Shown: in pieces, positions 8,760 to 17,939 of the stretch | How positions within the stretch are numbered: the stretch's first letter is position 1 | How the letters are laid out: the number at the start of each line of letters is the position of its first letter | Assembly: GCA_020437365.1 (NCBI GenBank) | Contig: JAGQWM010000011.1 | Span: forward strand, 1-55,923 | DNA from: Chitinophagaceae bacterium | GTDB taxonomy: Bacteria; Bacteroidota; Bacteroidia; Chitinophagales; Chitinophagaceae | Length of the DNA stretch: 55,923 nt | Reading direction: 5' to 3' | Notes under the pieces: model-generated | Database searches by the model: none | What the model was told of the DNA's origin: nothing | Seen by the model: only the letters and a program-made list of their open reading frames with translations | Position numbers and translations under genes: made by a program

Positions 8760-9998
8760 ATGCGAAAAACGGTTTTCCTTTTTTATTTTCTTTTTGGATT
8801 GAGTTTTTTTCTCTCCGCACAAAAAGTGGATTCGTTTCGCCTACCGGCGGAATGGGAACCACAACAAGCGGTATGGGTCGGTGTTTTTCCAACTGCCCAT
8901 CGTGACACGGTTACTGCAAAAATTATTGAAGCACTATATACTTCTGTCCAGGTCCGGTTAAATTATTCCAATGAAACCGTGAAAAAAGAATTCAATCAAT
9001 TTTTAGCCGGTTTTGAAATTGACACTTCCCGTTTGCAATGGATGCAAGATGCATTGTCTAATGTATGGGTAAGAGATACCGGGCCCATTTTTGTACTCAA
9101 TCAAAAAGGCCAACAAAAAATTATTGATTTTGGTTGGGCCGAATACGGACATCATTATGTTTACAAAACTGCTATGAGCCTCAGTGATATTGAAAGAGGT
9201 GAAAGCGACAGAAGAATTGCAGCCGCCCTGCAAATACCAACGGTAAGTACACCCATTGTTGCCGAAGGTGGCGCACTGGAAACCAATGGCCAAGGTGTTT
9301 TAGTTTCGATCAAGGAAACGGCTTTACAAAGAAATCCGGGAAAAACATTGGCAGAAATTGAGAAAGCTTATTTAAACGTTACAGGTTGTCAGAAAATGAT
9401 ATGGTTAAATAAAATGCTTTTGCACGATAAAACCATGCCCAGCTTATTAATTGATCATTGGACCAGCACCGGTGCCAATGGACATATAGACGAAGCTGTT
9501 CGGTTTGTGGGGCCCAATACAGTAGCCATCGCTTCCATTGATGAAGAAGAAAGTAAAAATAATCCCATCAGCGCCGTAGATGCCAATACACTAACTGCAT
9601 ATTGTGAAGTTTTTAAAAATGCAACAGATGTACATGGAAAACCCTTTCGTATTATAAGAATTCCATCGCCGGATTTAAATGTCTTTGCCGTCCGCTACAA
9701 AATGAATCCATTTATCAGAAAGCAGTTTGCAGATAGTGCTGTAACAATAAAAGATGGCGAAACTATTTTTCATGTTCCGGCTGTCAGTTATATGAATTTT
9801 TTCATTTCGAATAATGTTGTTCTTAGTGCTGCTTACTGGAAAGAAGGCATGCCGCTCAAGGAAAAAAAGAAAGATGAAGCCGTAAAAAATATTTTGTCGA
9901 AACTTTTTCCCGATAAAAAAATTATCCAGATCAATCCGCTTCCGGTCAATCAAATGGGTGGAGGCATTCATTGCATCACGCAACAACAGCCTCAATAA
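8760..9998 (+). CDS. aguA: Agmatine deiminase family protein with signal peptide
   Basis: Predicted to hydrolyse agmatine to N-carbamoylputrescine and ammonia. Guanidino-group hydrolase fold, 412 residues. Conserved active-site segments are NVWVRDTGPIF, NGHIDEAVRFV and the C-terminal GGGIHCITQQ, with catalytic Cys405 eight residues from the end. The N-terminus is a hydrophobic stretch ending LSAQ, a classical cleavable signal peptide, so the enzyme should act in the periplasm or be secreted. Most characterised agmatine deiminases are cytoplasmic. No carbamoylputrescine amidase or transporter neighbour is present. The family also includes peptidylarginine deiminases, so the substrate is tentative. 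Confidence 0.85.
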   Translation: MRKTVFLFYFLFGLSFFLSAQKVDSFRLPAEWEPQQAVWVGVFPTAHRDTVTAKIIEALYTSVQVRLNYSNETVKKEFNQFLAGFEIDTSRLQWMQDALSNVWVRDTGPIFVLNQKGQQKIIDFGWAEYGHHYVYKTAMSLSDIERGESDRRIAAALQIPTVSTPIVAEGGALETNGQGVLVSIKETALQRNPGKTLAEIEKAYLNVTGCQKMIWLNKMLLHDKTMPSLLIDHWTSTGANGHIDEAVRFVGPNTVAIASIDEEESKNNPISAVDANTLTAYCEVFKNATDVHGKPFRIIRIPSPDLNVFAVRYKMNPFIRKQFADSAVTIKDGETIFHVPAVSYMNFFISNNVVLSAAYWKEGMPLKEKKKDEAVKNILSKLFPDKKIIQINPLPVNQMGGGIHCITQQQPQ

Positions 9999-10012
9999 GT
10001 TTTTGAAAAAAT

Positions 10013-10627
10013 TTATGCTGTCTCCTCCCAAATGCCCAAGCCCTGCCGAATGATTTGTGGCGTTTCTCCGGTAAGGTCAACTATTGTTGAGGGTGTGGTA
10101 TCGCCAATGCCACCATCGACTACAAAGTCCACTTCATTTTGAAAATTAGCATACATCACTTCCGGGTCGGTATAATCTTCTACCATTTCTCCCGGAAGGG
10201 AAGTACTGAGAATGGGTCGTCCTAATGCATGTACAATATCGAGTGCAATCCGGTTTTGTGGTATCCGTAATCCGATTGTATTTTTTTTGCTTTGCAAGAG
10301 TTTGGGCACCAGTTTGCTGGCAGGCAAAATGAAAGTAAAAGGGCCGGGCAGGTATTCTTTCAGCACCCGAAAAGCCTGATTGGAAATGGGTTTTGTATAA
10401 TCGCTCAGGTGTGAAAGATCGCTACACACGAATGAAAGCATGGCTTTTTTAGGGTCAATTTGTTTAATCCGGCAAATTTTTTCGACGGCTTTAGGTTGCA
10501 AAATGTCGCAGCCGAGGCCATATACCGTATCAGTTGGATAGATAAGAATTCCACCATTTTCCAGTGAGTGGACGAGCTGTTTTATGAGCCGCGGTTGTGG
10601 ATTTTCAGGATGTACAGACAATAGCAT
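10013..10627 (-). CDS. YrdC/Sua5-family L-threonylcarbamoyladenylate synthase
   Basis: Family enzymes make threonylcarbamoyl-AMP from threonine, bicarbonate and ATP for the t6A modification of tRNAs that read ANN codons. 204 residues, a single YrdC domain without the Sua5 C-terminal extension. Visible signatures are the GGILIYPTDTVYGLGCD segment near residue 25, then KRI-like KAMLSFVCSDL, PGPFTFILPAS and the conserved LSTSLPG stretch. The sequence resembles the YciO subgroup, whose in vivo role in t6A is less certain than that of TsaC, so I give no symbol. It converges with the agmatine deiminase gene, 14 bp apart. Confidence 0.85.
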   Translation of the reverse strand: MLLSVHPENPQPRLIKQLVHSLENGGILIYPTDTVYGLGCDILQPKAVEKICRIKQIDPKKAMLSFVCSDLSHLSDYTKPISNQAFRVLKEYLPGPFTFILPASKLVPKLLQSKKNTIGLRIPQNRIALDIVHALGRPILSTSLPGEMVEDYTDPEVMYANFQNEVDFVVDGGIGDTTPSTIVDLTGETPQIIRQGLGIWEETA

Positions 10628-10697
10628 ATCTCAGGGTTGACATTAAAAATACATCAATTTTGCAATTTTTTTTTAGCTAACACCAAATAAGATGCAA

Positions 10698-10725
10698 TTT
10701 GTATTTTTACCTGACGTTATATTTG
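10698..10725 (+). promoter_or_regulatory. Candidate promoter of the cupin gene
   Basis: TTTG at 10698-10701 and TATATTTG at 10718-10725, 16 nt apart, 18 bp before the ATG. The -7 box is a full consensus match. The spacer is shorter than the usual 19-23 nt. Confidence 0.4.
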
Positions 10726-10743
10726 CACTTCAAATAATTTTAC

Positions 10744-11625
10744 ATGCAATTAAAGCCGGTTGCCACTTTTGATACAATTGACCCGGAAGTGTTTAAAAAA
10801 GATTACTACCAACCTTGTGTTCCGGTGGTGATTAAACATTTGACCAAAGAATGGCCGGCTTATTCCAAATGGAACTGGGATTATTTTAAAGCACTGGTAG
10901 GCGATAAAAAAGTTCCCTTGTACAACAATGTCAAGAGTGATGCTTATACGCCGATTAACAAAGCCGATGATTATAAAACCTTTGGTGAATATATTGATAT
11001 GATACGCCAAGGGCCTGCAGGTTGGCGTATTTTTCTGTTCAATATTTTTGACCATGCGCCCAGCTTGATTGATGATTTCACCTGGCCGGAACATTTAATG
11101 AAAGGCTTTGTAAAAAAATATCCGATGCTGTTTACAGGTGGCGCCGGTAGTATTACGCACATGCATTACGATATAGATTTATCACATATTTTTCATACAC
11201 AATTTGCCGGAAGAAAAAGAGTGTTGATGTTTCCGCATAAAGAGCAACGTAAACTTTACCGCAAGCCTTTTGAAGTATTGAGCATGGCCGATTTTTCCAA
11301 TTATTATGCGCAAGAAAGTAAATTGAATTTTGAAAAATTTCCTGCGCTTAAATTAGCCGAAGGCTTTGATTTTATTTTGGAGCCCGGCGATACCTTGTTC
11401 ATGCCTGCCGGTTATTGGCATCACATGGAATATTTGGAAAGTGGTTTTGCCATGAGCTTACGGGCTTTGCAACCTTCACTGTCAGGCAAACTAAAAGGCG
11501 CCTGGAGTTTATTGGGCATGCGCAACATTGATACACTGATGAAAAAAACCATGCCCAACTGGTGGTATAAAAGAAAAGAGAAAAAAGTTTTTTCGAATGC
11601 GGCGAAAGAATTGGCTGCCGTGTAA
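10744..11625 (+). CDS. Cupin-like (JmjC-type) domain protein
   Basis: 293 residues with the cupin_8 / JmjC-like fold of Fe(II) and 2-oxoglutarate-dependent oxygenases. Metal ligands are expected in THMHYDIDLSH (His-x-Asp near 140-150) and in the GDTLFMPAGYWHH segment (about 220-232). The opening PCVPVVIKHLTKEWPA stretch also matches the family. Members hydroxylate proteins or small molecules, but the substrate cannot be predicted here. No signal peptide is seen, so it is cytoplasmic. It stands alone, with convergent neighbours on its 3' side and its own consensus -7 box upstream. Confidence 0.8.
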   Translation: MQLKPVATFDTIDPEVFKKDYYQPCVPVVIKHLTKEWPAYSKWNWDYFKALVGDKKVPLYNNVKSDAYTPINKADDYKTFGEYIDMIRQGPAGWRIFLFNIFDHAPSLIDDFTWPEHLMKGFVKKYPMLFTGGAGSITHMHYDIDLSHIFHTQFAGRKRVLMFPHKEQRKLYRKPFEVLSMADFSNYYAQESKLNFEKFPALKLAEGFDFILEPGDTLFMPAGYWHHMEYLESGFAMSLRALQPSLSGKLKGAWSLLGMRNIDTLMKKTMPNWWYKRKEKKVFSNAAKELAAV

Positions 11626-11638
11626 AACTATTTTGCAA

Positions 11639-12361
11639 TTACTGTTGTAATGCTTCATCAATCGTTTTCCTCATCCAATAATCTGTAACATAATAATAAC
11701 TGACTGTGTGAAAAACAATTTTACCTTCTTTGTCAATGATACATTGCAATGGATATGAATGAATACCATAACTGTCTGCCACTTCCCTTCCATTGGGAAT
11801 GATATCATACTTAAAAAAATGCTGTTGCATATAAGGAATAAGACGCTTCTCACTATCTAAAGCAATGGCATAAAACACAACATTTGAATCTTTTCTATAG
11901 GTATCTACTATTTTGTTTAAATATGGACGTTCTTTCTGACAAGGTGGGCAAGTAGTGAACCAAAAATTTAAAACAATTACTTTTCCTCTGAGCTTTTTAG
12001 TGTTAATCCAATTACCATTTATATCATACGCACCGAAGTCTTTAAACTTTTTACCCGTCTTGAAGTATTTTGATTCAGCAGGCTTGGGTGCTGCCATTGC
12101 CCTTCTCAAAGTTTCTTCTTTACTGATGCGGGATATTAAAAAACCTTTTCCGGGTTTCTTTTCATCGATGGGTAATAATTCATATTCGCCACCCATCATT
12201 TCAAGCGTCATTTCAGTGTAATCGTATTTTTTACCCGATTCATCTTTAAATTTACTCGATCTTAAAACTTTGTATTCTTTTCCCTTATAGGTAAATGTGT
12301 ATTGCGCAATAACAGGCTGAACCGAAAAAAAGAATACAGCTATAAAGAATATATTTTTCAT
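11639..12361 (-). CDS. Exported TlpA-like thioredoxin-fold protein
   Basis: 240 residues with a signal peptide ending VIAQ (about residue 20), so periplasmic. An N-terminal beta-rich region of ~90 residues is followed by a thioredoxin fold with the redox motif Cys138-Pro-Pro-Cys141 (FWFTTCPPCQKERPYLNKI) and a cis-proline region GIHSYPLQCIID. The family reduces disulfides in periplasmic partners, often apo-cytochromes c or copper proteins, or acts as a peroxiredoxin-like enzyme. The window is rich in cytochromes, but no gene directly next to it supports a specific partner. It lies 21 bp downstream of the korB-like gene on the same strand. Confidence 0.87.
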   Translation of the reverse strand: MKNIFFIAVFFFSVQPVIAQYTFTYKGKEYKVLRSSKFKDESGKKYDYTEMTLEMMGGEYELLPIDEKKPGKGFLISRISKEETLRRAMAAPKPAESKYFKTGKKFKDFGAYDINGNWINTKKLRGKVIVLNFWFTTCPPCQKERPYLNKIVDTYRKDSNVVFYAIALDSEKRLIPYMQQHFFKYDIIPNGREVADSYGIHSYPLQCIIDKEGKIVFHTVSYYYVTDYWMRKTIDEALQQ

Positions 12362-12382
12362 TTGCTACTTTCAATCATTCAT

Positions 12383-13414
12383 TTAAGCTATTGACCAGAC
12401 TTCTTTTCCGCGGAGTAATTGGTTAAGGTCGGCCGGTTTTCTTGATTTTGCATCTTCTATTTGAGCCGTCATTACGTCTTCATAACAAGCCCTGTCTGTT
12501 TGATAAAACACACCAAATGGTCTTGGTAAATGTCCTTCCGTTTTCGGGTTATCAAATATGCGTGTAAGAATCTGTGCTTTATAAATATCATTTTCATCGT
12601 GTACCCATAGGTCATCTTTGCTATTGTTTCCATCGGTCAAATCAACTACAACCGGTTTAAAGCCATCGAGTTTAATGCCTTTATCTTGCTCGGTACCAAA
12701 AACCAATGGTTGCCCTTGTTCCAGGAATAAAGTTTCTACCGGCTTAGAGCTTTTATCGGTGAAGAATTCAAAAGCACCATCGTTAAAAATATTACAGTTC
12801 TGATATATTTCTAAAAAGGAAGCTCCTTTATGTGCATGGGTTCTTTTTAGTGAGTTTTGTAAATGTTTTGGATCACGGTCCATGGTACGAGCCACAAAAG
12901 TAGCATCGGCACCCAAGGCCAATGCCAGTGGATTGAAAGGATGATCAATACTTCCCATGGGTGTGCTTTTGGTAATTTTATGTTCTTCGCTGGTAGGTGA
13001 GTATTGTCCTTTGGTCAATCCATAAATCTGGTTATTGAACAACATAACATTGACGTCAAAATTCCGACGCAGCAGATGAATCGTATGGTTACCGCCGATA
13101 CTCAGTCCATCTCCATCGCCGGTTACAATCCACACACTCAAATCCGGGCGGCTGGCTTTGAGGCCTGATGCAATAGCCGTTGCCCTGCCATGAATCGAAT
13201 GCATACCATAAGTATTCATGTAATAAGGGAAGCGGCTGCTACAGCCGATACCGGAAATAATGACAAAATTTTCTTTGGGAATTCCTAATGTGGGCAATAC
13301 TTTTTGTACTTGTGCCAGGATGGAATAATCTCCGCAACCCGGACACCACCTTACTTCCTGGTCAGTAGCGAAGTCTTTGGCGGTAAGTGCGGGAGCCGTG
13401 CTTGAATCGTTCAT
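12383..13414 (-). CDS. korB: 2-oxoacid:ferredoxin oxidoreductase, beta subunit
   Basis: Thiamine-diphosphate-binding subunit of the enzyme that decarboxylates 2-oxoglutarate (or another 2-oxoacid) to an acyl-CoA with reduction of ferredoxin. 343 residues. Cluster ligands Cys24 and Cys27 (WCPGCGDY), Cys58 (GIGCSSR) and a later Cys in EIYQNCNIFND are present, as is the TPP motif TGDGDGLSIGGNH (98-110). The alpha or fused alpha-gamma subunit, normally adjacent, is absent on both sides. A TACATTTG -7-like box lies 18 bp upstream, so the gene seems to have its own promoter. Substrate choice between 2-oxoglutarate and pyruvate is by family resemblance. Confidence 0.87.
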   Translation of the reverse strand: MNDSSTAPALTAKDFATDQEVRWCPGCGDYSILAQVQKVLPTLGIPKENFVIISGIGCSSRFPYYMNTYGMHSIHGRATAIASGLKASRPDLSVWIVTGDGDGLSIGGNHTIHLLRRNFDVNVMLFNNQIYGLTKGQYSPTSEEHKITKSTPMGSIDHPFNPLALALGADATFVARTMDRDPKHLQNSLKRTHAHKGASFLEIYQNCNIFNDGAFEFFTDKSSKPVETLFLEQGQPLVFGTEQDKGIKLDGFKPVVVDLTDGNNSKDDLWVHDENDIYKAQILTRIFDNPKTEGHLPRPFGVFYQTDRACYEDVMTAQIEDAKSRKPADLNQLLRGKEVWSIA

Positions 13415-13431
13415 TTTATTGGGTATTGATA

Positions 13432-13439
13432 CAAATGTA
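13432..13439 (-). promoter_or_regulatory. Candidate -7 box for the korB-like gene
   Basis: Reads TACATTTG on the minus strand, 18 bp before the ATG. No clear -33 element at the expected distance. This supports transcription of the beta subunit apart from any alpha subunit. Confidence 0.35.
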
Positions 13440-13578
13440 AAAAACTAATTACGAATTTTTTTATTGTATTTATTGATTCGTTCTCCAAATGTAAAAAAGT
13501 ATTGCAAACATTTTTTACTTATTTCGGAATTTATACCGCCATTTTATTTCGTTATCTTGAATGCCACTTTAACGGTTT

Positions 13579-13992
13579 ATGAAACGTCTGCATCCTATGT
13601 TGTACAAAAGACAAATAAGCATCTTGTTCCTGCTCTGCTGCATTGTTGTGGCAGGAACAGCGGCCATATCGGCTACACAAAAGGAAAGAAACCTGCAGGT
13701 ATTGCCCAAAGATATCAGCGATTCTACACTGGATAGTATCATGCATTCTTATAATATTGCGCTGGGCGTTCAATGCAATTTCTGCCATGTGCCACTCAAA
13801 AATTTTAAGGACAGCCTCGATTATGCTTCAGATGCCGAGCCCATGAAAGAAAATGCAAGGGATATGATACGGATGATGATTGATATAAATCGGCGATATT
13901 TCTATTACGATTCTACCCAAAGGCCTGAATACCTGAATACGGTTTCCTGTAAAACCTGCCACCGTGGCGAGCCTTTTCCTCCGGAAGATTAA
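13579..13992 (+). CDS. Small dihaem c-type cytochrome (photosynthetic reaction-centre cytochrome-like family)
   Basis: 137 residues. An N-terminal hydrophobic segment (about 12-30) is a signal peptide or anchor. Two haem c attachment motifs follow: CNFCH (66-70) and CKTCH (124-128), the second near the C-terminus. The GVQCNFCHVP and SCKTCHRGEP settings match the short c-type cytochrome family related to the tetrahaem reaction-centre subunit, which is common in non-phototrophic Bacteroidota. Its electron partner is unknown. It stands apart from the respiratory cluster, and its stop codon lies 2 bp from the 3' end of the convergent amidase gene. Confidence 0.82.
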   Translation: MKRLHPMLYKRQISILFLLCCIVVAGTAAISATQKERNLQVLPKDISDSTLDSIMHSYNIALGVQCNFCHVPLKNFKDSLDYASDAEPMKENARDMIRMMIDINRRYFYYDSTQRPEYLNTVSCKTCHRGEPFPPED

Positions 13993-13994
13993 TG

Positions 13995-15176
13995 CTATTT
14001 TTCCTTACAGGATTTAAGCCATTTTTTAACGCCTTCCACTACATGCTCAGCTACTTCCTGGCGAAAAGTTTTTTGCAGAATCATTTGTTCATCTTCCCGA
14101 TTACTTAAGAAAGCAACTTCCAATAAGCTATTGGGAAAATCGGTTGGCCCCAGCAAAGCAAAATTAAAATTGCCGATATTCCCAAAATCTTCCAGCCCGT
14201 CAATCTTTATCATACTTTGTTGCAGAAATTTTGTCAATGGCCTAAAACCGATATATCGATAATACGTACTAACGCCGCGAACATCGCTCCGCACAGAAGA
14301 ATTTAAATGCACACTAATCATAAAATCAGGATGTGCTGCCCGCATCAATTGTTTTCTTTCATACATACTCAGGCTAGCATCATCTGTTCTTGTCATAATA
14401 ACAGTTGCTCCTTTTTCTTCCAGGGCTTTTTGAATTTCTTTGGCGATAAGCAGCGTATAATTTTTTTCATAAATTTTGGAACGAACACCCCTGGCGCCCC
14501 GATTGGTTCCACCATGTCCGGCATCAATGGCGATCGTCATCTTATCGAGGTCAAGGTTTTTGGGCTGCCGTTTGATGGTAACAATTAATTTTTTCCCTTC
14601 ATAATGAATTGTATATCCCCAATGTTGAGGATGTTTTAATTCTATAATCAGCCGGTACACATCATCTGCAATTTGTTCCTGGTACACATTTTTTACTTCC
14701 TGTGCCGAAACTCTTTGTGTAATCCAATTCGTATTATTGGTAACACCAAAAACATCCACAACAATCCGGGAAGGGTTGATTTCCTGCAAACTGGTATAGG
14801 GCAGTTTTTCGTCGAGGCTCAGCGATACATAATCGTAAGTGCTGTCACCATCAAGTAAAATACTGCCCGATAAAAAATAAGGTTCTGCAACTAACGTGGT
14901 ATCTAACCGAAAATCAGTTTTCTGCAACCAGGCCGAGCGGTTTTCCGATAATTGAATTTTATATCTGCCAATTGTACTATCTACAACGCGGACAACAATC
15001 CCTGTATCGAGATAAGTCATTTTGGCCCCGCCAAGGCGATCGGTACCCAATCCATATTCTAAATATGGCTCTCTGCCAACAGTTTTACCCAATATTTTGT
15101 TCTCGGGCAATGATGATTGTGCTTGCGCAAAAAGTGAAGAAAAAACAGCCAAAAACATAAAAAAACGTAACATCAC
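13995..15176 (-). CDS. N-acetylmuramoyl-L-alanine amidase (Amidase_3)
   Basis: Zinc-dependent periplasmic enzyme that cuts the amide bond between muramic acid and the stem peptide, used in cell separation. 393 residues: signal peptide ending AQAQS, an SH3-like region (about 45-95), an AMIN-like beta region (about 110-202), then the catalytic domain. Zinc and catalytic residues are recognisable as His221 (IDAGHGG), Glu237 (YEKNY), His290 (ISVHLNSS) and Glu353 (LLEVAFLSN). The AMIN-like part suggests targeting to peptidoglycan. Transcribed divergently from the seven-helix protein gene across a 185-bp AT-rich spacer. Confidence 0.92.
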   Translation of the reverse strand: MMLRFFMFLAVFSSLFAQAQSSLPENKILGKTVGREPYLEYGLGTDRLGGAKMTYLDTGIVVRVVDSTIGRYKIQLSENRSAWLQKTDFRLDTTLVAEPYFLSGSILLDGDSTYDYVSLSLDEKLPYTSLQEINPSRIVVDVFGVTNNTNWITQRVSAQEVKNVYQEQIADDVYRLIIELKHPQHWGYTIHYEGKKLIVTIKRQPKNLDLDKMTIAIDAGHGGTNRGARGVRSKIYEKNYTLLIAKEIQKALEEKGATVIMTRTDDASLSMYERKQLMRAAHPDFMISVHLNSSVRSDVRGVSTYYRYIGFRPLTKFLQQSMIKIDGLEDFGNIGNFNFALLGPTDFPNSLLEVAFLSNREDEQMILQKTFRQEVAEHVVEGVKKWLKSCKEK

Positions 15177-15361
15177 AGCAAGATAGTAAAAAACCCTATT
15201 TATCCATTCTCGTAGTTCTACGAAAATAATTTTCGTTTTTACTTAATTTTTGAATAAAACCTCTCTCTACAAAACGATAGCAAAATATTTCACGTTTATA
15301 TTTACAGCGACTTCACAAACATGAAGTTCAAAACCATACCTTATTCAAAAAAATTGATCAC

Positions 15362-16111
15362 ATGACCTGGCAAGCGATAATGGGGCTGATTGCAACAATT
15401 GCACTTTGTATTCCAGTAATTTTTATCATCGCATTTAAATTATGGACATACAGAAGTTTTGCTGCTTTGCTAATTTATTATATCGGCATTTTAACCTATA
15501 ATTTATTTGTAGAAGGTTATTTACCTGCGTCCTATACACTCATTCACTATTGGGGAATTTTCACCAACTTGTTGGAAGTGCCTTTATTATTAATATTTCT
15601 ATCCTATAGTTGTCCTTCTCAAAGAGGATTTAAATGTATTAAATATTTATTCTTCGGATATATTGCGTTTGAAATTGTGGTGATGTCTATTACCGGCCTC
15701 AATACAAATGGATTGACTTATACCATTGGGCCCGGGTTGCTTATTATTTTTATTCTTTGCTTCCGCTATTTTATTCGTTACGCCATTATTACAATTCAAC
15801 ACGACAAAGCCATTGGCAAAACCTTTATGATTGGAGGTTTGCTGTTGGGATTCTGTCTTTATATTGTTTTGTACATCATATTTTATATTGTCAAAACCGA
15901 TCAAACAGTTGGTGTAAACTTTATGTACAACGCTGCAACGGCTAATTCTGCCATCTTAATGGCCATTGGTTTATTCATCGAACGTAAGAGAATCAACAAA
16001 GTCAAAGAATTGAAAATTACCCGTCGGGAATTGTATGAAATGTACAAAGACAACCCACCACAAGGTGGTAATTTACCTTATCTTGATTTTGATCGTGAAG
16101 CCTGGAATTAG
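15362..16111 (+). CDS. Seven-helix membrane protein of unknown function
   Basis: 249 residues with about seven hydrophobic helices and a charged C-terminal tail of ~40 residues (RRELYEMYKDNPPQGG and onward). I do not recognise a named family. The layout of seven helices with a cytoplasmic tail is like the 7TM sensor modules found at the N-terminus of some Bacteroidota signalling proteins, but no output domain follows, so this is only a comparison. The stop codon overlaps that of the convergent acyl-CoA dehydrogenase gene by 4 bp. The upstream spacer holds a short perfect palindrome at 15220-15236. Confidence 0.7.
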   Translation: MTWQAIMGLIATIALCIPVIFIIAFKLWTYRSFAALLIYYIGILTYNLFVEGYLPASYTLIHYWGIFTNLLEVPLLLIFLSYSCPSQRGFKCIKYLFFGYIAFEIVVMSITGLNTNGLTYTIGPGLLIIFILCFRYFIRYAIITIQHDKAIGKTFMIGGLLLGFCLYIVLYIIFYIVKTDQTVGVNFMYNAATANSAILMAIGLFIERKRINKVKELKITRRELYEMYKDNPPQGGNLPYLDFDREAWN

Positions 16112-17916
16112 AAACAATATTTTTTTGTTTCAATCATTTTATCGGCAATTCTTCTCCTCGCATCTTTTGAATTAAAAGGAGCAGCTTTGGTAAACCGCTT
16201 CAATCCCATTAAAATCATTCTTTGTTCATCGCCTTCGGCAAATGCATTGATCGCATCTTTACCTGATTTATTGATTCGGTCGGCTGCATCATAAAGATAG
16301 GTGCGCATCATGTCGATATGTAATGAACTGGCCGCTTCGCCTTTTGCCTCAATCATTTTCATCACCCGGAGGAATACACTTTCGGCGTTGAAAGTTTCGA
16401 TGGCCATGTCGGCAATATGCATCAATACTTCCTGCTCATTGTCAATTTTCATCATTAGTTTTTGTACAGCAGCACCGGCAGTCATCAAGATTGATTTTTT
16501 CAAATTGGCAATCAATTTCTTTTCAGCTGCAAATGGCATTTCATCGCCACTGCCAAAATCAGGAATACTCATTAGTTCTTTTTGTACAGCCGCTGCCGGT
16601 CCCATCAAATCCAATCTTCCTTTCATGGCTCTTTTCAAAGTCATATCGAGTGTGAGTAAGCGATTTATTTCATTGGTACCTTCATAAATTCTATTGATAC
16701 GGCTATCCCGATAGGCCCGGGAAATATTGTATTCGGCACTAAAACCATTGCCGCCATGTATTTGAACCCCTTCATCAACCACAAAATCCAGCGTTTCACT
16801 TCCATAAACTTTCAGCATAGCACATTCAATGGCATACTCTTCGGCACCGCCGAGCAAGGCTTCATCGAATGCTTTGCCTTCGGCCAATAAAGACTGTTCT
16901 TTTTCGTCGATCCATTTTGCAGTGCGGTACAAGGCTGCTTCCCCTACAAAAACACGAATTGCCATTTCGGCCAGTTTGTGTTTAATGGCTCCAAAATTCG
17001 AAATAGGTTGTTTGAATTGCTCTCGGGTAATAGCATAATTCACCGTATCAGTGAGTGATTTGCGGGCACCGCCAATAGCAGCAGCACATAATTTCAAGCG
17101 GCCGATATTTAAAATATTAAATGCAATTTTATGGCCCTTGCCAATTTCTCCCAGTACATTTTCTACAGGTATTTTGGCATCTTGAAAATATAATTGTACG
17201 GTGGAAGATCCTTTGATTCCCATTTTATGTTCTTCCGGCCCTTGTGTAAATCCTTCTGTTCCTCTCTCAACGATAAATGCCGTAAAGCCGGATTGATCGG
17301 CCGGTAAAGTATCGCCAATTACTTTGGCAAACACCGTATATACTTGTGCAAATCCGCCGTTGGTGATCCAACATTTTTGTCCATTGAGTAAATAATATTT
17401 TCCATCATCGCTTAGTTTGGCTGTTGTTTTTGCTCCCAACGCATCGCTGCCACTACCCGGCTCCGTTAGTCCGTAAGCTCCAGCCCATTCGCCGGTAATT
17501 AATTTCGGAATGAATTTTTCTTTTTGTTCTTTGGTACCAAAATATAAAATCGGCAATGTACCAATACCGGTATGTGCTGCAATGGCTACCGAAAATGAAT
17601 GGCCTGCTCCAAGGTATTCATTGATAATGGTAGAAGTGACAAAATCTTTTCCAAGGCCGCCAAATTCTTCGGGAAAAGAAGTGGCCAGCAAACCCTGCTC
17701 ACCGGCTTTCTTCATCAATGAAGGCATAAGACCTTCTTCTCGTTCGTCTATGCGGTCGAGTATGGGATAAATCTCTGTATCCAGAAATTGTGTACACATA
17801 TCCCGAATCATCAATTGCTCTTCGGAAAAATTTTCCGGTGTAAAAGTGTCTTCAGGAGTAGATTCTTTAATTAACCACTCGCCTCCTTTGATTGTTTGTT
17901 TTGTTGTAGCTTCCAT
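16108..17916 (-). CDS. Acyl-CoA dehydrogenase with long C-terminal extension
   Basis: FAD flavoenzyme that introduces the first double bond of acyl-CoA in beta-oxidation and hands electrons to electron-transfer flavoprotein. 602 residues. The core is recognisable by YGLTEPGSGSD (148-157), the WITNGG loop (183-188) and the catalytic base Glu412 in IYEGTNEINR. About 160 extra residues follow the core, as in very-long-chain acyl-CoA dehydrogenases, so a long-chain substrate is likely but inferred. It lies 23 bp downstream of a MarR-type regulator on the same strand and is probably co-transcribed with it. Confidence 0.92.
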   Translation of the reverse strand: MEATTKQTIKGGEWLIKESTPEDTFTPENFSEEQLMIRDMCTQFLDTEIYPILDRIDEREEGLMPSLMKKAGEQGLLATSFPEEFGGLGKDFVTSTIINEYLGAGHSFSVAIAAHTGIGTLPILYFGTKEQKEKFIPKLITGEWAGAYGLTEPGSGSDALGAKTTAKLSDDGKYYLLNGQKCWITNGGFAQVYTVFAKVIGDTLPADQSGFTAFIVERGTEGFTQGPEEHKMGIKGSSTVQLYFQDAKIPVENVLGEIGKGHKIAFNILNIGRLKLCAAAIGGARKSLTDTVNYAITREQFKQPISNFGAIKHKLAEMAIRVFVGEAALYRTAKWIDEKEQSLLAEGKAFDEALLGGAEEYAIECAMLKVYGSETLDFVVDEGVQIHGGNGFSAEYNISRAYRDSRINRIYEGTNEINRLLTLDMTLKRAMKGRLDLMGPAAAVQKELMSIPDFGSGDEMPFAAEKKLIANLKKSILMTAGAAVQKLMMKIDNEQEVLMHIADMAIETFNAESVFLRVMKMIEAKGEAASSLHIDMMRTYLYDAADRINKSGKDAINAFAEGDEQRMILMGLKRFTKAAPFNSKDARRRIADKMIETKKYCF

Positions 17917-17939
17917 AACTCAAATATTTTAGGGTTATT

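Noticed and set aside
15220..15236. Terminator at ACGAAAATAATTTTCGT
   Set aside because: It lies between two divergent genes, so no transcript should end there. It is a palindrome with A/T runs, possibly a regulatory site, too weak to list.
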